Positions 52,623-63,591 of a stretch of 64,000 nucleotides of DNA are shown piece after piece (position 1 is the stretch's first letter; every line of letters begins with the position of its first letter). This DNA is from Erwinia sp. OLFS4 (GTDB taxonomy: Bacteria; Pseudomonadota; Gammaproteobacteria; Enterobacterales; Enterobacteriaceae): the NCBI RefSeq assembly GCF_002752165.1, contig NZ_MOMB01000001.1:1-64000 (forward strand), read 5' to 3'. The notes below the pieces were generated by a model. It was not told the origin of the DNA and ran no database searches. It was given only the letters and a program-made list of their open reading frames with translations. The translations under genes were made by a program, and so were the position numbers.

Positions 52623-53939
52623 ATGGCTGACTATCTGGGTAAAAAAGTCGTCATTATCGGGTTAGGGGCCAGCGGCCTCTCCTGCGTCGATTTTTTCGTT
52701 GCCCGCGGTGTAACCCCGCGGGTAATGGATACCCGTGTCGTTCCGCCAGACATAACCAGATTACCGAAAAATGTCGAGCGCTGGCTCGGCTCCCTGAATC
52801 AGGACTGGCTGCTTAACGCTGATTTGATTGTCGTCAGCCCCGGCGTGGCATTGTCCACCCCCGAACTGTCGCTGGCACAGGAAGCCGGTGTGGAAATTGT
52901 CGGCGATATTGAACTGTTCTGCCGCGAAGCGCAGGCACCGATTGTGGCAATCACCGGTTCAAACGGCAAAAGTACCGTGACGACACTGGTGGGTGAAATG
53001 GCCAAAACCGCCGGCTGGAGCGTTGGCATTGGCGGTAATATTGGCCTGCCAGCCTTGCTGCTGCTTGAGCATCCGGCCCAGCTGTATGTGCTGGAGCTTT
53101 CCAGTTTTCAGCTGGAAACCACCAATAGCCTGCATGCGGCGGCGGCAACCATCCTCAACGTGACTGAAGACCACATGGATCGCTATCCGCTGGGTATGCA
53201 GCAGTATCGCGCTGCCAAGCTGCGAATTTATGAAAATGCGCAGGTCTGCGTGGTTAATGCCGACGATGCCATGACCATGCCGGTACGCGGTGCCGACCAG
53301 CGCTGTGTCAGCTTTGGTATTGATGTCGGGGATTATCACCTTAATCGCCAGCAGGGCAGCGTATGGCTGCGTATCAGAGGCGATAAAGTGCTGGATACCG
53401 CTGAAATGAAACTGAGCGGACAGCATAACTATACCAACGCGCTGGCCGCGTTGGCTCTGGCGGATGCCGTTGGTTTGCCGCGCAGCTCCAGTCTGTCTGC
53501 TCTGACCCGGTTTAGTGGCCTTGCCCACCGTTTCCAGCTGGCGCATCAGCACAATGGCGTTCGCTGGATTAACGACTCGAAAGCAACCAATGTTGGCAGT
53601 ACGGAAGCGGCGCTGAATGGCTTACAGGTTGAAGGTACCCTCTGGTTACTACTGGGTGGTGACGGTAAGTCAGCGGATTTTGAACCGCTCAAAGCGCATT
53701 TGCAGGGCGACAGGTTACGTCTGTTCTGTTTTGGCCGCGATCGTGCCGAGCTGGCCGCGCTGCGCCCAGAGATTACCACCCAGACTGAAACGCTGGCGCA
53801 GGCCATGACACAGATAGCCGCACAGGTTAAAGCCGGCGATATGGTGCTGCTGTCACCGGCCTGCGCCAGTCTCGATCAGTTTAAGAACTTTGAACAGCGT
53901 GGTGAAGTTTTCACCCAGCTTGCCAGGGAGCTCGGATAA
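52623..53939 (+). CDS. murD: UDP-MurNAc-L-Ala:D-Glu ligase
   Basis: A 438-residue cytoplasmic ligase that adds D-glutamate, the second stem residue. N-terminal UDP-binding Rossmann motif [19 protein letters not shown] site [14 protein letters not shown], and C-terminal [15 protein letters not shown] and [18 protein letters not shown]. Its stop overlaps the ftsW start (TAATG). Confidence 0.98.
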   Translation: MADYLGKKVVIIGLGASGLSCVDFFVARGVTPRVMDTRVVPPDITRLPKNVERWLGSLNQDWLLNADLIVVSPGVALSTPELSLAQEAGVEIVGDIELFCREAQAPIVAITGSNGKSTVTTLVGEMAKTAGWSVGIGGNIGLPALLLLEHPAQLYVLELSSFQLETTNSLHAAAATILNVTEDHMDRYPLGMQQYRAAKLRIYENAQVCVVNADDAMTMPVRGADQRCVSFGIDVGDYHLNRQQGSVWLRIRGDKVLDTAEMKLSGQHNYTNALAALALADAVGLPRSSSLSALTRFSGLAHRFQLAHQHNGVRWINDSKATNVGSTEAALNGLQVEGTLWLLLGGDGKSADFEPLKAHLQGDRLRLFCFGRDRAELAALRPEITTQTETLAQAMTQIAAQVKAGDMVLLSPACASLDQFKNFEQRGEVFTQLARELG

Positions 53940-55159
53940 TGCGTATTCCTGGAATGGTACTGGCCGGCGCCCTGACGGGCGGAATCGCCAATCGTCTGAA
54001 AGACTGGGTTATGGGGTCGAAGGAGAGCGACGCCAACGTCATTGTTCTTTATGATCGTACCCTGCTGTGGCTCACCTTTGGCCTGGCGGTGATGGGATTT
54101 GTGATGGTGACCTCCGCCTCGATGCCGGTAGGACAGCGTATGTCCAATGACCCGTTCTTTTTTGCCCGGCGTGATGCCTTTTATCTGGCTCTGGCGTTCG
54201 GACTGGCACTGATAACACTGCGTATCCCGATGGCGATCTGGCAGCGTTACAGCAACGTTATGCTGATGGTATCCCTCGTCATGCTACTGATTGTTCTGGT
54301 GGTAGGGAGCTCGGTAAACGGCGCCTCACGCTGGATTGCGCTGGGGCCATTACGCATTCAGCCTGCTGAGCTCTCCAAGCTGTCGCTGTTTTGTTACCTC
54401 GCCAGCTACCTGGTGCGCAAGGTTGAAGAGGTGCGCAATAACTTTTGGGGCTTTTGTAAGCCGATGGGCGTGATGGTGCTGCTGGCGGTGCTGCTGCTGG
54501 CGCAGCCAGATTTAGGCACCGTGGTGGTACTGTTTGTCACCACGCTGGCCATGCTGTTCCTGGCCGGCGCCAAACTGTGGCAATTCCTTGCCATCATCGG
54601 TTCCGGCATCTTTGCCGTGGTGTTATTGATTATTGCCGAACCCTATCGTATGCGCCGCGTGACGTCTTTCTGGAATCCGTGGGAAGACCCTTTCGGTAGC
54701 GGCTACCAGCTGACTCAGTCGCTGATGGCATTTGGGCGCGGTGAACTGTGGGGTCAGGGGCTAGGCAATTCAGTGCAGAAGCTGGAGTACCTGCCGGAAG
54801 CGCATACTGACTTTATCTTCTCCATTATTGGTGAAGAGTTAGGTTATATCGGCGTGGTATTTACCTTGCTGATGGTGTTTTTTGTCTCTTTCCGCGCGAT
54901 GTCGATTGGCCGGCGTGCGCTGGAAATTGATCAGCGTTTTTCTGGTTTCCTCGCCTGCTCCATCGGCGTGTGGTTTAGCTTTCAGGCCCTGGTCAACGTT
55001 GGGGCTGCTGCGGGAATGCTGCCGACCAAAGGGCTGACATTACCGCTTATCAGCTACGGTGGATCAAGCCTGCTGATTATGTCGACGGCCATTGTGCTGT
55101 TGTTACGGATAGATTTTGAAACACGTCTGGCGAAAGCGCAGGCGTTTTCAAGGGGTTAA
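53939..55159 (+). CDS. ftsW: Septal peptidoglycan glycosyltransferase FtsW
   Basis: A 406-residue SEDS-family membrane protein that polymerises septal glycan together with FtsI. Hydrophobic segments span residues about 40-390. Conserved blocks: [63 protein letters not shown] and [15 protein letters not shown]. The short cytoplasmic N-terminus diverges from E. coli (414 residues). Its stop adjoins the murG start. Confidence 0.97.
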   Translation: MRIPGMVLAGALTGGIANRLKDWVMGSKESDANVIVLYDRTLLWLTFGLAVMGFVMVTSASMPVGQRMSNDPFFFARRDAFYLALAFGLALITLRIPMAIWQRYSNVMLMVSLVMLLIVLVVGSSVNGASRWIALGPLRIQPAELSKLSLFCYLASYLVRKVEEVRNNFWGFCKPMGVMVLLAVLLLAQPDLGTVVVLFVTTLAMLFLAGAKLWQFLAIIGSGIFAVVLLIIAEPYRMRRVTSFWNPWEDPFGSGYQLTQSLMAFGRGELWGQGLGNSVQKLEYLPEAHTDFIFSIIGEELGYIGVVFTLLMVFFVSFRAMSIGRRALEIDQRFSGFLACSIGVWFSFQALVNVGAAAGMLPTKGLTLPLISYGGSSLLIMSTAIVLLLRIDFETRLAKAQAFSRG

Positions 55160-56221
55160 ATGATGAGCGCAAAACGGTTGATGGTGATGGCAGGCGGAAC
55201 CGGGGGACATGTCTTCCCTGGGCTGGCCGTGGCGCACTATCTGATGGCGCAAGGCTGGCAGGTACGCTGGCTTGGCACCGCTGACCGTATGGAAGCGGAT
55301 CTGGTCCCGAAAAACGGGATTGAGATTGATTTTATCCGTATCAGCGGCCTGCGTGGCAAAGGGATCAAAGCCCAGCTGCTGGCGCCACTGCGTATTATTA
55401 ACGCCACCCGTCAGGCGCGCGCAATTATGCGCCGCTGGCAACCCGATGTGGTGCTGGGGATGGGCGGCTATGTTTCCGGCCCCGGCGGCGTCGCAGCATG
55501 GAGCCGTGGCATTCCGCTGATATTGCATGAACAAAACGGCATCGCCGGAATGACCAATAAATGGCTTTCGCGCATTGCTAAAAAGGTGATGCAGGCTTTT
55601 CCAGGCGCCTTTGCAAAGGCTGAGGTGGTGGGAAATCCGGTCCGTGAAGACGTGCTGGCACTGCCGCGCCCTGCTGAACGTATGGCAGGGCGTGAAGGGC
55701 CAATCAGGGTGCTGGTGATTGGCGGCAGCCAGGGGGCGCGGATACTGAATGAAACCATGCCGAAAGTGGCGGCAATACTGGCTGACAAGATTTCTGTATG
55801 GCATCAGGTTGGTAAGGGCGCGGGCGAAGGGGTAAGCCAGGCTTATTTGCAGGCAAACCTGACCCCGAACCGGGTGGTTGAGTTTATCGATGATATGGCG
55901 GCAGCTTATGCCTGGGCGGATGTGGTGGTTTGTCGTTCCGGCGCGCTGACGGTAAGCGAAGTGGCCGCCGCAGGATTACCGGCGATTTTTGTGCCTTTTC
56001 AGCATCAGGATCGCCAGCAGTACTGGAATGCGTTGCCGCTGGAAAAGGCCGGCGCCGCAAAAATTTTTGAGCAACCTCAGTTTACTGCTGAAGGGGTTGC
56101 CGGTACCCTGGCAGGCTGGGACAGAACCACCCTGCTGGCAATGGCGAATAAAGCCCGCGAAGTGGCGATTCCCGATGCTACCCGCCGGGTTGCTGATGCC
56201 GTTATTCAGGCTGCCAGTTAA
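55160..56221 (+). CDS. murG: Lipid II synthase (UDP-GlcNAc transferase) MurG
   Basis: A 353-residue membrane-associated GT-B glycosyltransferase that adds GlcNAc to lipid I. N-terminal motif [19 protein letters not shown], then [28 protein letters not shown], and the UDP-GlcNAc site [20 protein letters not shown] with [13 protein letters not shown]. The start has two adjacent ATG codons (55160 and 55163); the first is used. Confidence 0.97.
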   Translation: MMSAKRLMVMAGGTGGHVFPGLAVAHYLMAQGWQVRWLGTADRMEADLVPKNGIEIDFIRISGLRGKGIKAQLLAPLRIINATRQARAIMRRWQPDVVLGMGGYVSGPGGVAAWSRGIPLILHEQNGIAGMTNKWLSRIAKKVMQAFPGAFAKAEVVGNPVREDVLALPRPAERMAGREGPIRVLVIGGSQGARILNETMPKVAAILADKISVWHQVGKGAGEGVSQAYLQANLTPNRVVEFIDDMAAAYAWADVVVCRSGALTVSEVAAAGLPAIFVPFQHQDRQQYWNALPLEKAGAAKIFEQPQFTAEGVAGTLAGWDRTTLLAMANKAREVAIPDATRRVADAVIQAAS

Positions 56222-56301
56222 TGGCAGTCACTTTCTGACAGAACAGCATTTTTCTGTTCATAAATAGCGAGAGTAAAGCGGATTATCCGCTGAAAGAGAT
56301 G

Positions 56302-57780
56302 ATGAATACACAACAACTGGCGAAACTGCGTTTAATTGTGCCCGAGATGCGTCGCGTCAGGCACATTCACTTTGTCGGCATCGGTGGTGCTGGCATGGGC
56401 GGTATTGCCGAAGTGTTGGCTAATGAAGGCTATCAGATTAGCGGGTCGGATTTAGCACCGAACGCAGTCACGCAGCATCTCTCGGCGCTGGGTGCAACCA
56501 TTTACTTTAATCACCGTGCGGAAAACGTCAGTGATGCCAGCGTGGTGGTGGTATCGACCGCGGTGGCCCAGGACAACCCAGAACTGGTTGCGGCGCGCGA
56601 AGCACGCATTCCGGTAATACGGCGCGCGGAAATGCTGGCGGAGCTGATGCGTTTTCGTCATGGCATTGCCATTGCCGGCACCCACGGTAAAACCACCACC
56701 ACCGCCATGGTTGCCAGTATTTATGCTGAAGGTGGACTGGATCCGACCTTTGTTAATGGCGGGCTGGTAAAGGCCGCCGGGACCCATGCCCGACTGGGCA
56801 GCAGCCGTTACCTGATTGCAGAAGCAGACGAGAGCGATGCATCGTTTCTCCATCTGCAACCGATGGTGGCTATTGTCACCAATATTGAAGCCGACCATAT
56901 GGATACCTACCAGGGCGACTTTGAAAATCTGAAACAGACGTTTATCAATTTTTTGCACAACCTGCCGTTTTATGGCCGCGCGGTGATGTGTGTGGATGAT
57001 GCGGTGATCCGCGATCTGATCCCACGGGTCGGGCGTAAAGTCACGACCTACGGTTTTAGTGATGATGCCGATGTGCGTATCGACAGCTATGAACAGCACG
57101 GCGCGCAGGGACACTTTAGCCTGGTGCGGCAGGATAAGCCGGTGATGCAGGTGACGCTAAATGCCCCAGGGCGGCATAACGCCCTGAATGCCGCGGCGGC
57201 GGTGGCGGTGGCGACTGAGGAAGGGATTGAAGACCAGGACATTTTACGTGCGCTGGAAAGTTTTCAGGGCACCGGGCGCCGCTTTGATTTCCTTGGCGAA
57301 TTTCCGGTGACCTCAGTCAGCGGGGCAGCGGGCAGCGCGATGCTGATTGACGATTACGGACATCACCCGACCGAAGTCGAGGCCACGATTCAGGCGGCGC
57401 GTGCAGGCTGGCCGGATAAACGTCTGGTGATGATTTTTCAGCCGCATCGCTACACGCGTACCCGCGATTTATATGACGATTTCGCCAATGTGCTGTCACA
57501 GGTAGACGTATTACTGATGCTGGATGTCTATCCGGCAGGTGAATCACCGATACCTGGCGCTGACAGCCGTTCTCTGTGCCGCACTATCCGTAGCCGGGGA
57601 AAAGTGGATCCGATTTTGGTTTCAGATCACGAATGGGTTGCCGATATGCTGGCGCCAGCGTTGAGTGGGAACGATCTGATTCTGGTACAGGGGGCCGGGA
57701 ACGTAGGCCGTATTGCCCGCACGCTGGCGGAGCAGAAACTCAAGCCTAAACCCACTGAAGAGGAACACCATGGCGGATAA
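56302..57780 (+). CDS. murC: UDP-MurNAc:L-alanine ligase
   Basis: A 492-residue cytoplasmic ligase that adds the first stem residue. UDP-binding motif [21 protein letters not shown] site [16 protein letters not shown], and [18 protein letters not shown]. Two ATG codons are adjacent at 56299 and 56302; the second gives the E. coli start [10 protein letters not shown]. The gap after murG is 80 bases, the largest within this part of the cluster. The C-terminal PTEEEHHGG overlaps ddlB by 11 bases. Confidence 0.97.
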   Translation: MNTQQLAKLRLIVPEMRRVRHIHFVGIGGAGMGGIAEVLANEGYQISGSDLAPNAVTQHLSALGATIYFNHRAENVSDASVVVVSTAVAQDNPELVAAREARIPVIRRAEMLAELMRFRHGIAIAGTHGKTTTTAMVASIYAEGGLDPTFVNGGLVKAAGTHARLGSSRYLIAEADESDASFLHLQPMVAIVTNIEADHMDTYQGDFENLKQTFINFLHNLPFYGRAVMCVDDAVIRDLIPRVGRKVTTYGFSDDADVRIDSYEQHGAQGHFSLVRQDKPVMQVTLNAPGRHNALNAAAAVAVATEEGIEDQDILRALESFQGTGRRFDFLGEFPVTSVSGAAGSAMLIDDYGHHPTEVEATIQAARAGWPDKRLVMIFQPHRYTRTRDLYDDFANVLSQVDVLLMLDVYPAGESPIPGADSRSLCRTIRSRGKVDPILVSDHEWVADMLAPALSGNDLILVQGAGNVGRIARTLAEQKLKPKPTEEEHHGG

Positions 57781-58690
57781 AGTCGCAGTATTACTGGGGG
57801 GAACCTCGGCGGAACGTGACGTTTCGTTGCTATCCGGTCAGGCCGTACTGGCGGGACTGCTGGAAGCCGGTATTGATGCGCACGCGGTCGATACCCGCGA
57901 TGTTCCGGTGCTGAGCCTGAAAGAACGTGGGTTTAATAAGGCGTTTATCATCCTGCACGGCCGGGGGGGAGAAGATGGCCGGCTGCAGGCTGTGCTGGAG
58001 TTTCTCGACATCCCTTATACCGGTAGCGGTGTGATGGCGTCGGCGATTGGCATGGACAAACTGCGTTCCAGACTGGTCTGGCAGGGCGCGGGTCTGCCGG
58101 TGGCGCCCTATGTGGCACTGCAGCGCCGTGATCTGGCGCAGGGGCTGCCGGCGGCGCTGAAGGCACGTATTGATGCGCTGGGATTGCCGCTGTTTGTCAA
58201 GCCGGCTAATGAAGGTTCCAGCGTCGGAATTACCCGGGTTAACCAGGCTTCACAGCTGCAGGCGGCCATTGACGAAGCATTGCGTTTTGATGATGACGTG
58301 CTGGTGGAATCATTTCTCGCCGGCCCGGAATTAACCGTCAGCGTGCTGGGTGATGAGGTGCTGCCATCGATTCGTATTCAGCCTGCCGGTGAGTATTACG
58401 ACTACGAGGCAAAATATATTTCTGATGACACGCAATATTTTTGTCCGAGCGGACTGAGTGCGCAACGGGAAGCAGAATTAGCTCAGATTGTGCTGAAAGC
58501 CTGGCGGGCACTGGGTTGCCATGGCTGGGGACGCGTGGATGTGATGATGGGTGCCGACGACCAGTTTTATCTGCTGGAAGTGAACACCGCGCCTGGCATG
58601 ACCGGGCATAGCCTGACGCCGAAAGCGGCCAGGCAGGCGGGGATGAGTTTCTCACAGCTGGTGGTCCGTATTCTGGAGCTGGCGCGCTGA
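57770..58690 (+). CDS. ddlB: D-alanine-D-alanine ligase B
   Basis: A 306-residue ATP-grasp enzyme that joins two D-alanines for MurF. Motifs: [53 protein letters not shown], and the metal-binding end [20 protein letters not shown]. The ATG at 57770 (GAGGAA upstream, [11 protein letters not shown]) gives the E. coli length and starts inside murC. Target of D-cycloserine. Confidence 0.97.
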   Translation: MADKVAVLLGGTSAERDVSLLSGQAVLAGLLEAGIDAHAVDTRDVPVLSLKERGFNKAFIILHGRGGEDGRLQAVLEFLDIPYTGSGVMASAIGMDKLRSRLVWQGAGLPVAPYVALQRRDLAQGLPAALKARIDALGLPLFVKPANEGSSVGITRVNQASQLQAAIDEALRFDDDVLVESFLAGPELTVSVLGDEVLPSIRIQPAGEYYDYEAKYISDDTQYFCPSGLSAQREAELAQIVLKAWRALGCHGWGRVDVMMGADDQFYLLEVNTAPGMTGHSLTPKAARQAGMSFSQLVVRILELAR

Positions 58691-58691
58691 T

Positions 58692-59531
58692 ATGTCGCAG
58701 GCAGCGTTAAACGTCCGCAACAAGGAGCCGAAATCCCGAGTCCCTTCAGGACGCAGCAATGGTGCACGACTGGCAGGCATTATTTTTCTGTTGCTGGTGA
58801 TAGCGGTGATGCTGGCTGCGGGCGTGGTGGTCGTAAAGTGGATGAATGATGCGTCACGGTTGCCGCTGTCGCGACTGGTGGTAACCGGTCAGACACACTA
58901 CACCACCAACGACGATATTCGACAGGCCATTCTGTCGCTGGGGGCGCCGGGGACCTTCATGTCGCAGGACGTGAATGTGATTCAGCAGCAAATTGAACGC
59001 CTGCCCTGGATTAAACAGGTCAGCGTACGTAAGCAGTGGCCGGACGAATTAAAGATTCATCTGGTTGAATATGTACCGGTTGCACGCTGGAATGATCTGC
59101 ATATGGTTGATGCAGAAGGAAAATCATTCAGCATTCCAGCCAGCCGCGTCGGCAAGGATACTTTGCCGATGTTGTACGGCCCGGAAGGCAGCGAGCAGGA
59201 AGTGCTTGAGGGATATCGTCAGATGCGTGATTTGCTTGCCGTCAGCAAATTTACGCTTAAAGCCGCTGCCATGACCGCGCGGCGCTCATGGCAACTGACC
59301 CTGAGTGATGATACGCGTCTGGAGTTGGGGCGTGATGACGCGAACAGGCGGATTAAACGTTTTATTGAGCTTTACCCGGTTCTGCAACAGCAGGCGCAGA
59401 GTCAGAACAAGCGGATAAGCTATGTGGATTTGCGCTATGACTCTGGCGCAGCCGTTGGTTGGACACCGGCTCCGGTTGAGTCTCAGGACAGTAAACAGCA
59501 ACAGAATCAGGCACAGGCTAAACAACAATGA
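58692..59531 (+). CDS. ftsQ: Cell-division protein FtsQ
   Basis: A 279-residue bitopic protein of the FtsQLB complex. Cytoplasmic tail, one membrane segment ([20 protein letters not shown]), a POTRA domain ([20 protein letters not shown]), and a beta domain that recruits FtsL/FtsB, ending in a Gln-rich tail ([15 protein letters not shown]). It starts one base after the ddlB stop and overlaps ftsA by 4 bases (ATGA). Confidence 0.97.
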   Translation: MSQAALNVRNKEPKSRVPSGRSNGARLAGIIFLLLVIAVMLAAGVVVVKWMNDASRLPLSRLVVTGQTHYTTNDDIRQAILSLGAPGTFMSQDVNVIQQQIERLPWIKQVSVRKQWPDELKIHLVEYVPVARWNDLHMVDAEGKSFSIPASRVGKDTLPMLYGPEGSEQEVLEGYRQMRDLLAVSKFTLKAAAMTARRSWQLTLSDDTRLELGRDDANRRIKRFIELYPVLQQQAQSQNKRISYVDLRYDSGAAVGWTPAPVESQDSKQQQNQAQAKQQ

Positions 59532-60784
59532 TCAAGTCGACGGACAGAAAACTGGTAGTTGGACTCGAGATTGGCACCGCGAAGGTGGCAGCGCTCGTAG
59601 GCGAAGTTTTGCCTGATGGCATGGTGAATATTATTGGGGTAGGCAGCTGCCCTTCACGCGGCATGGATAAAGGCGGCGTTAACGATCTTGAATCGGTAGT
59701 GAAATGTGTCCAGCGGGCGATTGATCAAGCAGAACTGATGGCCGACTGTCAAATCTCCTCCGTTTATCTGGCGCTGTCAGGAAAGCACATTAGCTGCCAG
59801 AACGAAATTGGTATGGTGCCGATTTCAGAAGAGGAAGTGACCGCCGAAGACGTTGATAACGTGGTGCATACCGCCAAATCGGTGCGCGTGCGGGATGAAC
59901 ACCGTATCCTGCACGTTATACCGCAGGAATACGCCATCGATTATCAGGAAGGTATTAAAAACCCGGTGGGGCTGTCGGGGGTGCGGATGCAGGCAAAAGT
60001 GCATTTGATCACCTGTCACAACGACATGGCGAAAAATATTGTGAAAGCCGTTGAACGCTGTGGCCTGAAAGTTGACCAACTGATTTTTGCCGGACTGGCT
60101 TCCAGTTATGCGGTACTGACCGAGGATGAACGTGAACTGGGGGTTTGCGTGGTGGATGTCGGTGGCGGCACCATGGATATTGCGGTGTATACCGGTGGAG
60201 CGCTGCGTCATACCAAGGTTATTCCCTATGCCGGTAACGTGGTAACCAGCGACATTGCCTATGCGTTTGGCACGCCACCTACGGATGCCGAAGCGATTAA
60301 AGTCCGCCATGGCTGTGCCCTGGGTTCCATCGTCGGTAAAGACGAAAACGTGGAAGTGCCCAGTGTGGGAGGCCGTCCGCCACGCAGTCTGCAGCGTCAG
60401 ACCCTGGCGGAGGTGATTGAGCCTCGTTATACCGAATTACTGAACCTGGTGAATGATGAAATTCTCCAGCTACAGGAGCAACTGCGTCAGCAGGGCGTGA
60501 AGCATCACCTGGCCGCCGGCATCGTGCTTACCGGTGGCGCAGCACAAATTGAAGGACTGGCGGCCTGTGCGCAGCGGGTGTTCCACACCCAGGTGCGTAT
60601 CGGGCAGCCACTCAATATTACCGGATTAACGGATTACGCTCAGGAGCCTTACTACTCAACGGCGGTTGGCCTACTGCACTATGGAAAAGAGTCTCACCTG
60701 AGCGGTGAGGCAGAGATTGAAAAACGGGCCTCAGTTGGTAACTGGTTCAAACGGATCAACAGCTGGCTGAGAAAAGAGTTTTAA
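59528..60784 (+). CDS. ftsA: Cell-division protein FtsA
   Basis: A 418-residue actin-like ATPase that tethers FtsZ to the membrane. Phosphate-binding motifs [18 protein letters not shown] and [17 protein letters not shown], the 1C subdomain (residues about 85-165), [19 protein letters not shown], and the C-terminal amphipathic membrane-targeting helix [14 protein letters not shown]. The gene is intact. Confidence 0.98.
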   Translation: MIKSTDRKLVVGLEIGTAKVAALVGEVLPDGMVNIIGVGSCPSRGMDKGGVNDLESVVKCVQRAIDQAELMADCQISSVYLALSGKHISCQNEIGMVPISEEEVTAEDVDNVVHTAKSVRVRDEHRILHVIPQEYAIDYQEGIKNPVGLSGVRMQAKVHLITCHNDMAKNIVKAVERCGLKVDQLIFAGLASSYAVLTEDERELGVCVVDVGGGTMDIAVYTGGALRHTKVIPYAGNVVTSDIAYAFGTPPTDAEAIKVRHGCALGSIVGKDENVEVPSVGGRPPRSLQRQTLAEVIEPRYTELLNLVNDEILQLQEQLRQQGVKHHLAAGIVLTGGAAQIEGLAACAQRVFHTQVRIGQPLNITGLTDYAQEPYYSTAVGLLHYGKESHLSGEAEIEKRASVGNWFKRINSWLRKEF

Positions 60785-60794
60785 TTTTTACAAA

Positions 60795-60828
60795 AGGAGA
60801 TCATGCTAATAGTCATCAGCGATCTCCT
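60795..60828 (+). other. Hairpin in the ftsA-ftsZ gap overlapping a possible small ORF
   Basis: AGGAGATC (60795-60802) pairs with GATCTCCT (60821-60828) around an 18-base loop. The left arm is also a Shine-Dalgarno-like AGGAG three bases before an ATG at 60803 that opens a 26-codon frame ([20 protein letters not shown]...) ending at 60883, inside ftsZ in another frame. Whether it is translated is unknown. Confidence 0.35.
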
Positions 60829-60861
60829 GGCGACAGAACAGGCACATAACGGAGAGAAATT

Positions 60862-62019
60862 ATGTTTGAACCAATGGAGTTAACCAATGACGCGGTGATT
60901 AAAGTCATCGGCGTCGGCGGGGGCGGTGGCAATGCCGTCGAACACATGGTGCGCGAGCGCATTGAAGGTGTGGAATTTTTTGCTGTCAACACCGATGCGC
61001 AGGCGTTACGTAAAACGGCCGTTGGCCAGACTATCCAGATTGGTAATAACATTACTAAAGGTCTGGGCGCTGGCGCTAATCCGGAAGTAGGCCGGACATC
61101 TGCTGAAGAAGATCGCGACGCCCTGCGCTCTGCGCTGGACGGTGCTGATATGGTGTTTATCGCCGCCGGTATGGGCGGTGGCACCGGTACTGGTGCCGCC
61201 CCGGTAGTGGCTGAAGTCGCGAAAGAACTGGGTATTCTTACCGTTGCGGTGGTGACTAAGCCTTTTAACTTTGAAGGCAAAAAACGCATGGCGTTTGCTG
61301 AGCAGGGTATCGCTGAGCTTTCCCGGCATGTTGATTCACTGATCACTATCCCGAATGACAAGCTGCTGAAAGTGCTGGGCCGCGGAATTTCACTGCTGGA
61401 TGCGTTTGGTGCGGCAAATGACGTGTTAAAAGGCGCCGTGCAGGGTATCGCCGAGCTGATTACCCGTCCCGGGCTGATGAACGTCGACTTTGCTGACGTG
61501 CGCACTGTGATGTCAGAAATGGGCTATGCCATGATGGGCTCCGGTGTCGCTTGCGGCGAAGACCGTGCAGAAGAAGCGGCAGAAATGGCAATTTCCAGCC
61601 CGCTGCTGGAAGACATCGATCTGTCAGGTGCCCGTGGCGTGCTGGTTAACATCACCGCTGGCTTTGACCTGCGTCTGGATGAGTTTGAAACCGTGGGGAA
61701 TACCATCCGTGCTTTCGCCTCAGATAACGCTACCGTGGTTATCGGAACCTCACTGGATCCGGAAATGAACGACGAGCTGCGTGTCACCGTGGTGGCCACC
61801 GGTATTGGTATGGACAAACGTCCTGAAATTACCCTGGTGACTAACAAGCAGCAGGCACAGCCGGTAATGGACCACCGCTACCAGCAGCATGGTATGTCAC
61901 CGTTGCCACAGGAGCAGAAACCTGCGGCGAAAGTGGTGAATGACAACAGCGGTTCACAGCCGAATAAAGAGCCAGATTATCTTGATATTCCGGCATTTCT
62001 GCGTAAGCAGGCTGATTAG
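60862..62019 (+). CDS. ftsZ: Cell-division GTPase FtsZ
   Basis: A 385-residue tubulin-like GTPase that forms the Z ring. The G-box GGGTGTG lies in [17 protein letters not shown], the N-terminal nucleotide loop in [15 protein letters not shown], and the T7 catalytic loop in [17 protein letters not shown] Gln/Pro linker leads to the conserved C-terminal peptide [14 protein letters not shown], which binds FtsA and ZipA. The ATG at 60862 has GGAGAG upstream and lies 77 bases after ftsA. Confidence 0.99.
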   Translation: MFEPMELTNDAVIKVIGVGGGGGNAVEHMVRERIEGVEFFAVNTDAQALRKTAVGQTIQIGNNITKGLGAGANPEVGRTSAEEDRDALRSALDGADMVFIAAGMGGGTGTGAAPVVAEVAKELGILTVAVVTKPFNFEGKKRMAFAEQGIAELSRHVDSLITIPNDKLLKVLGRGISLLDAFGAANDVLKGAVQGIAELITRPGLMNVDFADVRTVMSEMGYAMMGSGVACGEDRAEEAAEMAISSPLLEDIDLSGARGVLVNITAGFDLRLDEFETVGNTIRAFASDNATVVIGTSLDPEMNDELRVTVVATGIGMDKRPEITLVTNKQQAQPVMDHRYQQHGMSPLPQEQKPAAKVVNDNSGSQPNKEPDYLDIPAFLRKQAD

Positions 62020-62064
62020 GAATGAACTGATAGTTAACATCTCCGCTCTTTGTGCTAAGATCTC

Positions 62065-62093
62065 CGACTGACAGTCAGTTAGACTGTCGGTCG
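62065..62093 (+). other. Hairpin in the ftsZ-lpxC gap
   Basis: CGACTGACAGTC (62065-62076) pairs with GACTGTCGGTCG (62082-62093) over 12 pairs (one G-U) around AGTTA. TAATTTTT follows 6-7 bases later. It could partly end dcw transcription or form part of the lpxC leader. Confidence 0.45.
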
Positions 62094-62120
62094 GGTCAGT
62101 AATTTTTGCGAGATAATACG

Positions 62121-63038
62121 ATGATCAAACAACGGACCATAAAACGTATCGTTCAGGCGACTGGTGTTGGTTTACATACCGGCAAGAAAGTCACGCTGAC
62201 GCTGCGCCCTGCGCCGGCGAATACCGGGGTCATCTATCGTCGCACTGACTTGAATCCACCGGTTGATTTCCCGGCTGATGCAAAATACGTGCGCGATACC
62301 ATGCTGAGTACCTGCCTGGTCAACGATGAAGGCGTACGCATCTCTACCGTAGAACACCTGAACGCCGCGCTGGCGGGTCTGGGCATCGACAACATCATTG
62401 TTGAAGTTGATGCACCGGAAGTGCCGATTATGGACGGTAGCGCCGCGCCTTTTGTTTATCTGCTGGTGGACGCTGGTGTCGATCAGCTTAACAGCGCTAA
62501 GCGTTTTGTCCGCGTTAAGCAGGCGGTACGTGTTGAAGATGGCGATAAATGGGCTGAGATTAAACCCTATAACGGTTTCTCGCTCGATTTTACTATCGAT
62601 TTTCAGCATCCGGCTATTGATGCCAGCTCACAGCGCTATCAGCTGAATTTTTCAACCGACGCTTTTATGCGTGAAATCAGTCGCGCCCGTACTTTTGGTT
62701 TCATGCGTGAAATCGAATACCTGCAATCTAAGGGCCTGTGCCTGGGCGGTAGTCTGGATTGTGCTATCGGGTTAGACGATTTCCGCGTGCTGAATGAAGA
62801 CGGTTTACGCTTTGAAGATGAATTTGTGCGTCACAAAATGCTCGACGCCATCGGTGACCTGTTTATGTGTGGTCATAACATCATCGGCGCATTCTCTGCA
62901 TTCAAGTCGGGTCACGCTTTGAACAATAAGCTGTTGCAGGCGGTGCTGGCGAAACAGGAAGCCTGGGAATGGGCAACCTATGAGGACGAAGCCGAGCTGC
63001 CGTTAGCTTTCAGAGCGCCAAATCTGGTTTTAGCATAA
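62121..63038 (+). CDS. lpxC: UDP-3-O-acyl-GlcNAc deacetylase
   Basis: A 305-residue zinc enzyme, the same length as in E. coli, for the first committed step of lipid A synthesis. Zinc ligands His79 ([13 protein letters not shown]), His238 and Asp242 (HKMLDAIGD) are at the E. coli positions. E. coli LpxC is degraded by FtsH through a C-terminal tail ending VLA; the same end (APNLVLA) is present here. The ATG at 62121 matches E. coli; the frame opens five codons earlier. Confidence 0.98.
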   Translation: MIKQRTIKRIVQATGVGLHTGKKVTLTLRPAPANTGVIYRRTDLNPPVDFPADAKYVRDTMLSTCLVNDEGVRISTVEHLNAALAGLGIDNIIVEVDAPEVPIMDGSAAPFVYLLVDAGVDQLNSAKRFVRVKQAVRVEDGDKWAEIKPYNGFSLDFTIDFQHPAIDASSQRYQLNFSTDAFMREISRARTFGFMREIEYLQSKGLCLGGSLDCAIGLDDFRVLNEDGLRFEDEFVRHKMLDAIGDLFMCGHNIIGAFSAFKSGHALNNKLLQAVLAKQEAWEWATYEDEAELPLAFRAPNLVLA

Positions 63039-63051
63039 AGAGTTAGTAACC

Positions 63052-63570
63052 TTACTTATCACGACTGGTTTTGCTGGTACCACTCTCTCCGGCCAGTGAA
63101 GCCAGTCGTTCTAATTTTTCCTTCAGTTTTTCCGGGCTGCGCGCGGCGACGTTGCGTAACGCAGCGGCACTCTCTGCACTGAGCTGACATCCCATATTAT
63201 TTTCTTTGCTGGCTGCGGCTGGCGCGCTGTGCTGACTGGTCGGTGCAGTTTTCGCCGCTAGCGATGGATTAATACTGATGTCGATTGCGGCCAATGATGG
63301 TATTATCTGCGCTCGTAATGCAGAAAGAAGTGCGGGTTGTTCATAGCGTAACCGCATCATCCAGCTGGCATTGGCTACTTCAAGTACCAGTATTCCCTGG
63401 CGATAATTAGCAACTCTGAGCCAGGGGTGTAGCTGAGAAGGCAGCAGTGCGCGGACCGCTTTATTCAGTTTGTTCAGTGCAACAGCGCGTTGCTGAATTT
63501 GCTGTAACGTCCCTGAACTCTGTGTTTCATCGAAAAGTTTTTCAATAGATTGTGGGCGGCTGTCACGCAT
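63052..63570 (-). CDS. DUF721 / DciA-like protein
   Basis: A 172-residue protein with an N-terminal DUF721 domain (LNKLNKAVRALLPSQLHPWL; VANYRQGILVLEVANASWMM; RLRYEQPALLSALRAQIIPSL), followed by an Ala/Ser-rich linker and a basic helical C-terminus (RSPEKLKEKLERLASLAG). DciA is the ancestral loader of the replicative helicase DnaB; lineages with phage-derived DnaC have largely replaced it. Whether this copy loads DnaB or is a vestige cannot be told here. It converges with lpxC (13 bases between stops) and its ATG is 21 bases from the divergent secM start. Confidence 0.8.
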   Translation of the reverse strand: MRDSRPQSIEKLFDETQSSGTLQQIQQRAVALNKLNKAVRALLPSQLHPWLRVANYRQGILVLEVANASWMMRLRYEQPALLSALRAQIIPSLAAIDISINPSLAAKTAPTSQHSAPAAASKENNMGCQLSAESAAALRNVAARSPEKLKEKLERLASLAGESGTSKTSRDK

Positions 63571-63591
63571 CGCAGGCTCCGGTGGAATAGT

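Noticed and set aside
52959-53552. 197-codon frame antisense to murD
   Set aside because: Shadow frame: murD is complete on the plus strand and the product has no recognisable features.
55148-55804. 218-codon frame antisense to murG
   Set aside because: His/Pro-rich antisense of a strongly conserved gene, no start signals.
60816-61505. 229-codon frame antisense to ftsZ
   Set aside because: Ser/Thr/Pro-rich shadow of the ftsZ codon pattern with no ribosome-binding site or family; ftsZ on the plus strand explains the sequence.
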